In this document: positions 18,751-26,900 of the stretch, piece after piece | Numbering within the stretch: the stretch's first letter is position 1 | Layout: each line of letters opens with the position of its first letter | Program-made: the position numbers and the translations under genes | Assembly: GCA_021324825.1 (NCBI GenBank) | Contig: JAJPII010000015.1 | Coordinates: forward strand, 1 to 64,000 | Source: Spartobacteria bacterium | GTDB taxonomy: Bacteria > Verrucomicrobiota > Verrucomicrobiia > Chthoniobacterales > Chthoniobacteraceae | Direction of reading: 5' to 3' | Length of the DNA: 64,000 bases | The notes under the pieces: generated by a model | What the model was told of the DNA's origin: nothing | Seen by the model: only the letters and a program-made list of their open reading frames with translations | The model's database searches: none

Positions 18751-19296
18751 CTAGGCCGCCTCGGCGAACTTGTGGCCGAGGAATTTCAGCGTCAGGGTCA
18801 ATTGCTCGGTCTTCAGCGGCTTCTTGAGAACCGTGACCGGGCCGAACTTCAGGATGTTATCCAGCATCTGGCTGTCCGGATACCCCGTGATGATGACCAC
18901 CGGCAGCCCGGGATCGACCTGCTTGATGTGCTTGTAAATTTCGTCGCCGGTGATGTCCGGGAGCAAAAGATCGAGGAAGCAGAGATGGAATTTCTGCTTG
19001 TTGAGCGCCGCGAGCGCCTCCTTGCCATTGCCGACGATGAGCCGGCTGAAGCCCGCTTTCTTCAGGAAAAGCTTGAACATATCCTGCACGACCGCGTCGT
19101 CATCGACCACGAGGACGGTCGGCTGGCCGCGCTGCTCGGCATGGAGAACGTCGCGATCCAGGGATTCCTTCTTGATCCGCCACCTGCCCCCGATCTGAAC
19201 CGCGGGCAACTGGCCCCTCTGCACCAGGTAATAAACCGTCGGCAGCGGAATCCGAAGGTACTCCGCAGTCTCCTTTACGGTGAGTAGATTATGCAT
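18751..19296 (-). CDS. Response regulator with N-terminal excisionase-like HTH
   Basis: Protein of 181 residues from ATG 19296; an in-frame ATG at 19314 would add six residues. Residues 1-50 are a MerR/excisionase-type winged HTH (LLTVKETAEYLRIPLPTVYYLVQRG, then GGRWRIKKESLD). Residues about 59-175 are a receiver domain: acidic pocket DDD (65-67), phospho-acceptor Asp109 in LCFLDLLLP, Thr in IITGYP and Lys159 in LKKP. This reverses the usual receiver-then-HTH order. No kinase gene is adjacent, so it is an orphan regulator. Divergent from the methyltransferase across about 220 nt, where its operator could lie. Confidence 0.88.
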   Translation of the reverse strand: MHNLLTVKETAEYLRIPLPTVYYLVQRGQLPAVQIGGRWRIKKESLDRDVLHAEQRGQPTVLVVDDDAVVQDMFKLFLKKAGFSRLIVGNGKEALAALNKQKFHLCFLDLLLPDITGDEIYKHIKQVDPGLPVVIITGYPDSQMLDNILKFGPVTVLKKPLKTEQLTLTLKFLGHKFAEAA

Positions 19297-19514
19297 AACG
19301 GGGTCGCCTGGCATCGGTAAATTCTCAATCTATACCAATTTTTTCTCACTTGGCGATGATAAAAACAAAAATTTTTCATACTCCCCCCAAAGGTCAGTGC
19401 GAATTTCCCCTCGGGTTCCGCCCGTAATTTCCGTCGCCATGCACGAGACACTGGACAAGAATCCCCTCCCAGTCTATTACTTTCCTCCCCTCTTTTGGGG
19501 ACTGGGCATATTTT

Positions 19515-20162
19515 ATGAGCTTTCTATTCCTTAAAGAGTTTCTCAAGAAGCCGATGCAGATAGCCTCCATCGTGCCGAGTTCTCCCACCCTCGTGCGGCG
19601 CGTGGCGAGCAAGTTCGACTTCTCCGTGCCGCGCACCATCGCCGAATTTGGCCCCGGCGAAGGGTGTCACAGCCGGGAGATCGCCAGGCGGATGCACCCC
19701 AATTCCCGGCTCCTCCTCTTCGAACTGGACGCGCAATTCGCCGGCCATTTGAAACGCCAGTTCGCCCGCGATCCCCGCGTCGAGATCATCAACACCGACG
19801 CGCAGGACCTCCCCGCGGAATTGTCGAAACGGAACATCCCCCATTGCGATTACATCCTTTCGGGCATCCCCTTCAGCATCCTGGAGGTCAACAAAAAGCG
19901 CGGCCTGCTGCAAAAAACCTTCGAATCGCTGGCGCCGCACGCGGGGTCGGCCTTCGTCATCTACCAGGTCACGAATGAACTCCGCCGGCATGCCACGCTC
20001 TTCCCCCGGGCGGAGTCGGAATATTGCCTGCAAAACCTGCCGCCCATGTTCATCACCGTCTTCTACAAACAGGGCCTGAACGGAAACCACGGCAACGGCA
20101 ACGGCAATGGCAACGGCCACAAGCTCCCGGTGGAGTCCGCCAACGGCCACGAACGTTTCTGA
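19515..20162 (+). CDS. SAM-dependent methyltransferase, phospholipid N-methyltransferase-like
   Basis: Protein of 215 residues. After an N-terminal FLKEFLKKPMQIASIVPSS segment, typical of phospholipid N-methyltransferase/rRNA-dimethylase-like enzymes, comes the SAM-binding motif EFGPGEG (44-50). Then an acidic residue ends strand 2 (LLFELD), a motif IINTDAQDLP follows, and a motif-IV-like ILSGIPFS takes the place of NPPY. This pattern fits PmtA-type enzymes that methylate phosphatidylethanolamine, but the substrate is inferred. The last ~25 residues are a Gly/Asn low-complexity tail. fumC starts 2 nt after the stop. Confidence 0.72.
   Translation: MSFLFLKEFLKKPMQIASIVPSSPTLVRRVASKFDFSVPRTIAEFGPGEGCHSREIARRMHPNSRLLLFELDAQFAGHLKRQFARDPRVEIINTDAQDLPAELSKRNIPHCDYILSGIPFSILEVNKKRGLLQKTFESLAPHAGSAFVIYQVTNELRRHATLFPRAESEYCLQNLPPMFITVFYKQGLNGNHGNGNGNGNGHKLPVESANGHERF
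20087..20117 (+). repeat. Hexanucleotide microsatellite coding a Gly-Asn tail
   Basis: Imperfect repeats of the six bases GGCAAC encode an alternating Gly-Asn stretch near the C-terminus of the methyltransferase. Copy number could vary without shifting the frame. Confidence 0.7.
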
Positions 20163-20164
20163 GC

Positions 20165-21574
20165 ATGTCCGGCCGGCTGGAAAAAGATTCGATGGGGACG
20201 ATGGAGGTCCCCGCCGAGGCGCTCTACGGGGCGAGCACGCAGCGCGCGGTTCTTAACTTCCCGATAAGCGGCTACCGTTTCAGCCGCGTCTTCATCCGCG
20301 CGCTCGGCCTGCTGAAATGGGCCGCCGCGCAAGCCAACCTCGAGCTTGGCAAGCTGGACGAAAAGCGGGCGGCCCTCATCGCGCGCGCCGCGGAGGAAGT
20401 CATCGACGGGACGCTCGACGCGCATTTCCCCGTCGATATCTTCCAGACCGGCTCCGGCACCAGCACCAACATGAACGCGAACGAGGTCATCGCGAACCGG
20501 TGTTCGCAGCTTGCCGGCGCGCCCATCGGCTCGAAGGATCCCGTCCATCCGAACGACCACGTCAACAACGGGCAGTCGAGCAACGACGTCATCCCCAGCG
20601 CCATCCACGTCGCGGTGGGCGAATCGATCCAGCGCCAGCTCATCCCGGCGTTGAATGAACTGGAAAGCGCCCTCCACCGCAAAACGACAGAATTCTGGGA
20701 CGTGATCAAGATAGGCCGCACGCACCTCATGGACGCCACCCCCATTCGCCTGGGGCAGGAATTCAGCGGCTACGCGCGGCAGGTTGAACTTGCCAGGGCG
20801 CGCGCGGCAAACGCCGTCTCCGCCGTCGAGGAACTCGCGCTGGGCGGCACCGCGGTCGGCACCGGCCTCAACTGCCATCCGGACTTCCCCCGCAAGGTCA
20901 TGCACCACCTCTGGAGCCGCACGGAAATCCCCTTCCGCGAGGCGGCCAACCACTTCGAGGCGCAGGGGTCCAAGGACGGCCTGGTACAAGCCAGCGGACT
21001 GCTCAAGACCATCGCCGTGAGCCTCTTCAAGATCGCCAACGACATCCGCTGGCTCGGCAGCGGCCCGCGCTGCGGCATCGGCGAGATCCGGCTGCCGGAA
21101 ACGCAGCCTGGCAGTTCCATCATGCCCGGCAAGGTCAACCCGGTCATGAGCGAAGCCCTCATGCAAGTCTGCGCGCAAGTCATCGGCAACGACGCCGCCG
21201 TCACCTGGGCGGGCGCCAACGGCAACTTCGACCTGAACGTCATGATGCCCGTCCTCGCGCACAACATCCTGGAGAGCGTCCGCCTCCTGGCAAACGCCGC
21301 GAACGTCTTCCGGGAAAAATGCGTCGAAGGCATCGCCGCGAACGAAGCGCGCTGCAACGAACTGGTCGAGTACAGCATGGCGATGGTCACGAGTCTCGCG
21401 CCGATCATCGGCTACGACCGCGCCGCCGAGATCGCCAAGGAAAGCGCGAAGACCGGCAAGACCGTCCGCCAGATTTGCATCGAGAAGCAAGTCCTCCCCG
21501 AGGCGGAATTGACCGCCGCGCTCGACCCCGTGGAAATGACCAAGCCCGGCGGCGAGGGCGCTGCCGGGGGATAA
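20165..21574 (+). CDS. fumC: Class II fumarate hydratase
   Basis: Protein of 469 residues, normal class II length. ATG 20165, 2 nt after the methyltransferase stop, was chosen over an upstream in-frame start that would lie inside that gene. Motifs: GSGTSTNMNANEV, the HPNDHVNNGQSSNDV substrate loop, IGRTHLMDATP with the catalytic His, and the signature GSSIMPGKVNP carrying the catalytic Ser. It interconverts fumarate and malate in the TCA cycle without an iron-sulfur cluster. The last seven residues (GEGAAGG) go slightly beyond the family's usual end and meet the convergent antiporter gene. Confidence 0.97.
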   Translation: MSGRLEKDSMGTMEVPAEALYGASTQRAVLNFPISGYRFSRVFIRALGLLKWAAAQANLELGKLDEKRAALIARAAEEVIDGTLDAHFPVDIFQTGSGTSTNMNANEVIANRCSQLAGAPIGSKDPVHPNDHVNNGQSSNDVIPSAIHVAVGESIQRQLIPALNELESALHRKTTEFWDVIKIGRTHLMDATPIRLGQEFSGYARQVELARARAANAVSAVEELALGGTAVGTGLNCHPDFPRKVMHHLWSRTEIPFREAANHFEAQGSKDGLVQASGLLKTIAVSLFKIANDIRWLGSGPRCGIGEIRLPETQPGSSIMPGKVNPVMSEALMQVCAQVIGNDAAVTWAGANGNFDLNVMMPVLAHNILESVRLLANAANVFREKCVEGIAANEARCNELVEYSMAMVTSLAPIIGYDRAAEIAKESAKTGKTVRQICIEKQVLPEAELTAALDPVEMTKPGGEGAAGG

Positions 21575-22981
21575 GGACGGCGCCGGCAGCAGCATAAGCG
21601 CCGCGCCGACGATGAACGTCGGGGCCAGCGCGGCGAGGAAGAGCTTCGAGGGGGAGACGCCCGTTTCGCCAAAACTGGATTGGAGGATCGATTGCCCCGC
21701 GGGGTTCGGCGCGTTGGCGATGACCGTGAGGCCGCCTCCCGTGACCGCGCCCGCGACCACCGCGAATTTCAGCTTCTCCGAAAAACCGGGCGCAAACGTC
21801 GCGAGATAGGTGACCGCGGCATTGTCGTTGAAAGCGGTCAGGAGCGTCGCGCCGATCATGAGCGGCCATCTGGAAAGGCTGCCGAGAACCGGGGCGATCC
21901 ACCACCCCTGGCATCCGCCGTGCAGGATGAGCGCCGCGAGAAAGAAGCCGACGAGCAGCGGCCCGCGCAGCCGCAAGGCGTCCTGGTGGCCGCCGGTGGC
22001 CTCCATGAACGCGATGAAGAAGAGGAACCCCAGCACCACCAGCGCGGTGTGGTGCGACATGGCGACCGTCCACGCGATGAAGAGCAGATGCGTCGCGGTA
22101 ATGGACGGCGGTATCGCGCGGATGCGTCCGGCGGGCGGCGCGGCGGGGGCGAGGCCGCGCAATTCGCGGCGGAACACGGCGTAGTGCGCGCCGTTCGCGG
22201 CCACGATGCCGAGAAGCGCCTTCCAGCCGAAGTGCGCGACCATATAGGCGAACCCCCAATCCCACTTGCCAGCAACCATCACGATGGGCGGGGCGGCGAA
22301 GTGGCTGAGCGTGCCGCCCACGGAGATATTGACGAACAGCAGGCCCAGCGTGGCGTAACCCAGCGCGGCTCCGGGGCCGAGCGGATAAAAGCGCTTCTTC
22401 AAGAGAAGCGCGCAGATGGTCATCGCCGCGGGCTCCGTTATGAGCGAACCGAGCAACGGCCCCGCGGTCAGGACGGAAAGCCACCAGGCGGCGGTGGTTC
22501 CGCCGCCGAGGGAGGCGAGCTTCCCGATGCAATCCTCGGCCAGTCGCAGCACGGGCCGGGAGGAAGCGATGACCATGATGGCGACGACAAAGATCGGCTC
22601 CGCGAAACTGGCGGCCTGCGTGTAGGCGACAACCGCATGCCACCCGCGAAAAGCGGTGATGGCGAGCGCGAGCGGGATGAGCCAGATGCCGAAGACGGCC
22701 TCCACCTCGCCCAGGAAATGGAACATGCGCGCGCGGAAATGGAGCCGGTCCCGCTCGCGGCCCTGCTCGAGTCCCGCGAGAGCGCGCTCGTAACGGCGGG
22801 AGCGCGCCATGAAGTTGGACGCGCGGAAAGTATGGGCTATCGCCGCCACGAAGAGAAGCGTGGCGGCCAGGTTGAGGGGGTCCGCCGCCGCGCGGTGGGC
22901 GATCTGCGCGAAGACGCCCAGGCCGGCGTCGGCGTAGCTATCCAGGGGCCGTGGAAATGGGCCTTCCGTATCGAAAGTCAT
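21575..22981 (-). CDS. Putative Na+/H+ antiporter (PF07399-like); 3' end undefined, no in-frame stop
   Basis: About 469 residues lie between ATG 22981 and the fumC stop, with roughly ten hydrophobic spans. Features include FGIWLIPLALAITAFRGW, SSRPVLRLAEDCIG, LITEPAAMTICALLL, NISVGGTLSHFAAPPIVMVA, LLTAFNDNAAVTYLA and IANAPNPAGQSIL; the paired Asn/Asp-containing loops resemble the putative Na+/H+ antiporter family and ion transporters of the ArsB/NhaD kind. Homology appears to end near MLLPAP, but there is no stop codon: the frame runs on antisense through fumC to 20063, giving a nominal 972 residues. I end the feature at the fumC stop as an estimate. The ATG is preceded on this strand by eight C residues and no Shine-Dalgarno. 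Confidence 0.7.
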
Positions 22982-22994
22982 GGGGGGGGACGGC

Positions 22995-23096
22995 TTACGC
23001 CCGCGTGAAGGCGTCTTCGGAGATGAAAAGGTCTCTTTCCCGAAAAGCCGCGGGGCTTTGCGTAAGCAGCCAGATGCGGGCCTCAGGCGCCTTCAT
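22995..23096 (-). CDS. Tiny ORF (33 aa), doubtful
   Basis: The reading frame starts with MKAPEARIWLLTQ and ends with SEDAFTRA. Its ATG overlaps the end of the preceding 43-aa ORF, and its stop is 13 nt before the antiporter start, so its position fits a translationally coupled chain. No similarity is recognised. It may be chance, or the remnant of a longer gene. Confidence 0.25.
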   Translation of the reverse strand: MKAPEARIWLLTQSPAAFRERDLFISEDAFTRA

Positions 23097-23214
23097 GGAA
23101 ATCGTCGAGAAAATGACGCAAGGCCAGGCCAAAGGCTTCCTCGCCTTTTTTGGGACTCTTCTTTCCTTGCGCCAGCGCCTCTTGCGCGATGCGCGCGATC
23201 GCGAGGCCGCTCAT
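23083..23214 (-). CDS. Small ORF (43 aa) downstream of glmS
   Basis: ATG 23214 is preceded by GGAG nine bases upstream, a good ribosome-binding site, which is the main evidence. The product starts MSGLAIARIAQEALAQGKK and ends FLDDFHEGA: a short helical, soluble, charged peptide. It lies 57 nt after glmS on the same strand and overlaps the next tiny ORF by 14 nt. No family recognised. Confidence 0.38.
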   Translation of the reverse strand: MSGLAIARIAQEALAQGKKSPKKGEEAFGLALRHFLDDFHEGA

Positions 23215-23271
23215 TTTTTTGATCTCCGAGAGGCACTCAAGAATCCTTCCTTGTCACCGTATAAAACGGAG

Positions 23272-25122
23272 CTATTCCACCGTCACGCTCTTGGCGAGGT
23301 TGCGCGGCTTGTCAACGTCGCAGCCGAGTTTCACCGCGAGGTGATAAGCGAGCAGTTGCAGCGGGATGACGGTCAGGATGGGCGAGAGGTAATCCGGGCA
23401 CTTCGGGACGTAGATCACGTCGTCGGCCACGCGTTCGAGCTGCCCGCACCCTTCCGTGCCGATGGCGATGACGGGGCCTTCTCTCGCCTTCACTTCCTGC
23501 ATGTTGCTGATGTTCTTGTCGAACACGGAGTCTTCCGGCGCGATGACGATGGAGGGCAGTTCCGGGCTGATGAGAGCGATGACGCCGTGCTTCAATTCCG
23601 CGCTCGGGTAGCCCTCCGCGTGGATGTAGCTGATTTCCTTCATCTTCAACGCGCCTTCCAGCGCCACGGGGTAGTTGAACTGGCGGCCCATGAACATCAT
23701 GCCGCGCGCGTTGGAATATTTCTCGGCGATCCCTTTGATCTGGTCGTTGAGCGCGAGGATGCGCTTTATTTTCTCCGGCAGCGCTTCCAGTTCCTCGATG
23801 ATCCGGATGCCCTCGACGGTGGATTGATGCCGGATGCGCCCGAGCAGCAAGGCGAGCAGGGTCAGGATGGTGACTTGCGAGGTGAATGATTTCGTCGCCG
23901 CGACGCCGATCTCCGGCCCGGCGTGCATGTAAACCCCGCCGTCGCTCTCGCGGGCGATGGTGCTGGCGACGTTGTTGCAGACGCCGAGCGTGCGGTGGCC
24001 CTTGCGCTGGCTCTCGCGCAACGCCGCCAATGTGTCTGCGGTCTCTCCGCTCTGGCTTATGACGAAGACGAGCGTGTCCTTCGTCATCGGCATGTTCCGG
24101 TAGCGGAACTCACTGGCGAACTCCACCTCGGCGGGGAGGTGCGCGAGCGTTTCGATGAGGTATTCGCCCACCAGCGCGGCATGGAACGCGGTGCCGCATC
24201 CGCACAGGACCACGCGCTCCACCTCGCGCAATTCCTTCGGGGTCATGTCGATGCCGCCCAGCTTCGCGGTCGCTTCCTCCAGCGAAAGGCGTCCGCGCAT
24301 CGCGTCATGCACCGTCTCGGGCTGCTCGAAGATTTCCTTGAGCATGTAGTGGGGGAACTTCCCCTTGCTCACGTCCTCCTCGGTGAATTCCACCTGGCTG
24401 ACCTCGTAACCCGTTATGCCTCCGAGCAGCGAACTGATCTCGAACTGGTCGCGGTCGATGCACGCGATGTCGAAGTCGTTCATATAGACGGCTTCGCGCG
24501 TGTGGGAGACGATGGCGCCGACGTCGCTCGCCAGGAAATTCTCTCCGCGGCCAACCCCGAGCACCAGCGGGCTGCCCCGCCGCGCGCCGATGACGATATC
24601 CGGCAAGTCCTGGTGCAGGAGGACGAGGCCGTACGTGCCGACGACCTGCTTCAACGCGGCCTGCAACGCCGCGAGAAGCCGGCCCTTGGAAGGCGGGCCG
24701 CCCGCCTGGTCGTAATGCTTGCCGATGAGGTGCGCGAGGACTTCGGTGTCCGTCTGGGAAAGGAAGAGGTGGCCTTCGCGGACAAGCTCGTCCTTGAGCG
24801 TCTGGTAGTTTTCGATGACGCCGTTGTGGCAAAGCGCGAGCTTCCCGCTCCGGTCGAGATGCGGGTGGGCGTTCGCGTCCGTGACGCCGCCATGCGTGGC
24901 CCAGCGGGTGTGGCTGATGCCGACGACGCCCTTCGGCGGCTCTTTCTGGATCAATTCAGCAAGGTTGTTGATCCTGCCCGCGCATTTGCGCAGTTCGACC
25001 CCGCCGTCATTCAGCGTGGCGATGCCCGCCGAGTCGTAGCCGCGGTATTCCATGCGGCGCAGGCCGTCGAGAAGGATGGGGACAGCCTGGGCATGCCCCG
25101 TATAGCCGATGATTCCACACAT
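23272..25122 (-). CDS. glmS: Glutamine-fructose-6-phosphate aminotransferase (isomerizing)
   Basis: Protein of 616 residues, full length. The N-terminal glutaminase has the nucleophile Cys2 (MCGIIGYTGH), the RWATHGG loop and the CHNGVIEN motif. Two SIS domains follow (VISQSGETADTLAALRESQ; MMFMGRQFNYPVALEGALKMKEISYIHAEG). The C-terminus ends PRNLAKSVTVE, as in GlmS. It makes glucosamine-6-phosphate from fructose-6-phosphate and glutamine, the first step to UDP-GlcNAc for peptidoglycan and LPS. Divergent from glgC across about 68 nt, with no sign of a glmS ribozyme in that gap. Confidence 0.97.
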   Translation of the reverse strand: MCGIIGYTGHAQAVPILLDGLRRMEYRGYDSAGIATLNDGGVELRKCAGRINNLAELIQKEPPKGVVGISHTRWATHGGVTDANAHPHLDRSGKLALCHNGVIENYQTLKDELVREGHLFLSQTDTEVLAHLIGKHYDQAGGPPSKGRLLAALQAALKQVVGTYGLVLLHQDLPDIVIGARRGSPLVLGVGRGENFLASDVGAIVSHTREAVYMNDFDIACIDRDQFEISSLLGGITGYEVSQVEFTEEDVSKGKFPHYMLKEIFEQPETVHDAMRGRLSLEEATAKLGGIDMTPKELREVERVVLCGCGTAFHAALVGEYLIETLAHLPAEVEFASEFRYRNMPMTKDTLVFVISQSGETADTLAALRESQRKGHRTLGVCNNVASTIARESDGGVYMHAGPEIGVAATKSFTSQVTILTLLALLLGRIRHQSTVEGIRIIEELEALPEKIKRILALNDQIKGIAEKYSNARGMMFMGRQFNYPVALEGALKMKEISYIHAEGYPSAELKHGVIALISPELPSIVIAPEDSVFDKNISNMQEVKAREGPVIAIGTEGCGQLERVADDVIYVPKCPDYLSPILTVIPLQLLAYHLAVKLGCDVDKPRNLAKSVTVE

Positions 25123-25190
25123 AATTTTTTTTCAATGTGACAAACTTTTCGGCCAACGGCAAGATTGGTATGCACCCGGCCTCCCCCCTT

Positions 25191-26483
25191 ATGAAAACAA
25201 ACTCTCACGCCCCCGAAGACAATACCCTCGCCATCATCATGGGTGGCGGAGCGGGAACACGCCTCTTTCCGCTCACGAAGGACCGCTCCAAACCCGCCGT
25301 GCCGCTCGCCGGCAAATACCGCCTGGTGGACATCCCCGTCAGCAACTGCATCAACTCCGGGTTGCGGCACATCTACGTCCTGACGCAATTCAACAGCACC
25401 TCGCTGCACCGGCACATCAGCGCCAGCTACAAGTTCGACATGTTCTCCCGCAGCTTCGTCGAAATCCTCGCCGCGCAGCAGACGCCCGCCGGCTCGACTT
25501 GGTACCAGGGCACCGCGGACGCCGTCCGCCAGAACCTGCGCGACTTCCTCCAGCGGCCTTACGAATACTTCATCATCCTGAGCGGCGACCAGCTTTACCA
25601 GATGGACTACCGCCTCCTCCTGGCCCAGCACGTCAAGAAGAAGGCCGACATCACCATCGCCACCATCCCCGTCGAACGCGCCGCCGCCACGGACTTCGGC
25701 ATCATGCACAGCGACGAGCAGCACCGGATATTCCGGTTCGAGGAAAAGCCGAAGACCGACGCCTTGTTGAAGGAACTGAGAATCCCCCCCACGGTGTTGA
25801 AGGAACTGGGCCGCGGCGAGTCGGACGAATTGTACCAGGCTTCGATGGGCATCTATATCTTCAACCGCGACGTCCTCATCGAAGCCCTGGACAACGAGTT
25901 CGCCGATTTCGGCAAGCACATCATCCCCAAGGCCATCAAGGACTACACAGTCTGCGCCTACATTTTCCAGGGGTATTGGGAGGATATCGGAACCATCCGC
26001 GCCTTCTTCGACGCCAACCTGAACCTGACCGACCGCGTGCCCGCCTACAGCTTCTTCGACACGGAGAACCCCGTCTATACGCACGCGCGCTTCCTGCCCG
26101 CCAGCAAGGTGAACGCCGCCACGTTGAAGCAAGTCGTCATCTCCGACGGCTGCATCATCTCCGACGCCCACCTCGAGCGGTGCGTCATCGGCGTGCGCAG
26201 CTACGTGGACAGCGGCACCACCCTGCGGCACTGCATCGTCATGGGTTCGGACTTCTATGAAGTCGACATGGCCTCGAAGGAGAAGCACGCCACCAAGCTT
26301 GGCATCGGGAAGAACTGCACCATCGACCACGCCATCATAGACAAGAACGCGCGCATCGGGGACAACGTCGTCATCTCGCCGGAAGGCAAGCCCGCGAACT
26401 TCGACGGCGAGAACTACTACATCCGCGACGGCATCGTCATCGTGCCGAAGAACGCCGTCATCCCGACCGGAAGCTGGATATAA
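25191..26483 (+). CDS. glgC: Glucose-1-phosphate adenylyltransferase
   Basis: Protein of 430 residues from ATG 25191 (an in-frame ATG at 25170 and a GTG at 25137 are alternatives; none has a strong Shine-Dalgarno). The nucleotidyltransferase domain begins AIIMGGGAGTRLFPLT and contains the SKPAVPL and YRLVDIPVSNCINSG motifs, WYQGTADAVRQN and LSGDQLYQMDY. The C-terminal part is a left-handed beta helix (VIGVRSYVDSGTTL, GKNCTIDHAIIDKNARIGDNV). It makes ADP-glucose for glycogen. No other glycogen genes are in the window. Confidence 0.95.
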   Translation: MKTNSHAPEDNTLAIIMGGGAGTRLFPLTKDRSKPAVPLAGKYRLVDIPVSNCINSGLRHIYVLTQFNSTSLHRHISASYKFDMFSRSFVEILAAQQTPAGSTWYQGTADAVRQNLRDFLQRPYEYFIILSGDQLYQMDYRLLLAQHVKKKADITIATIPVERAAATDFGIMHSDEQHRIFRFEEKPKTDALLKELRIPPTVLKELGRGESDELYQASMGIYIFNRDVLIEALDNEFADFGKHIIPKAIKDYTVCAYIFQGYWEDIGTIRAFFDANLNLTDRVPAYSFFDTENPVYTHARFLPASKVNAATLKQVVISDGCIISDAHLERCVIGVRSYVDSGTTLRHCIVMGSDFYEVDMASKEKHATKLGIGKNCTIDHAIIDKNARIGDNVVISPEGKPANFDGENYYIRDGIVIVPKNAVIPTGSWI

Positions 26484-26522
26484 TAAATTGCGCCGGGACG
26501 AACTGGCAAGCGCCGCCGCCCC

Positions 26523-26892
26523 ATGAGTTCCCTTGCTTCGCCGAAGCCCGAAAACCTTGTGCGTCTCGTGCGCTTCGTGCGGGGTGAGAAAGTTCTTCTC
26601 GACGCCGATTCTGGTCGCGACCGGTCACAAATTGTGACCGGTTCCCAAAGGCATCGCAATCCGCGCTCGCTCCCTTACGCCTTTACCGAACAGGGCGTTG
26701 CCATGCTCTCCAGTGTCCTTCGTTCGCTTCGAGCCGTTGAAGGTGAACATTGCGATCATGCGCGCCTTTGTGCAATTGCGACGGCTTATGGACTCAAATC
26801 GTGACCTCGCTCGCAAGATCGAGGCGATGGAACAACTCATCGCCGATGATCGTGCCGCCAAGACCGAGCCTCGGCGCCGCATAGGCTTCTAG
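26523..26892 (+). pseudogene. Decayed ORF6N-domain gene (phage-type), internally deleted and frameshifted
   Basis: The first frame reads VRFVRGEKVLLDAD, the start of an ORF6N domain. It jumps straight to RSQIVTG...LPYAFTEQGVAMLSSVL, so the middle of the domain is missing. After codon ~26720 the homology moves to another frame: VNIAIMRAFVQLRRLMDSNRDLARKIEAMEQLI, the standard continuation of ORF6N proteins, ending at 26892. ORF6N proteins are prophage or mobile-element associated DNA-binding/antirepressor-like proteins. This copy cannot make a full product. Confidence 0.8.
26620..26642. repeat. Perfect 11-bp-arm palindrome at the ORF6N deletion junction
   Basis: Eleven-base arms (ACCGGTCACAA / TTGTGACCGGT) surround one central base. 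It covers the codons for SQIVT, which tend to be near-palindromic in this family, so part of the symmetry may be coding coincidence. It sits exactly where the internal deletion of the ORF6N gene must have closed. Confidence 0.75.
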
Positions 26893-26900
26893 TTCTCGTT

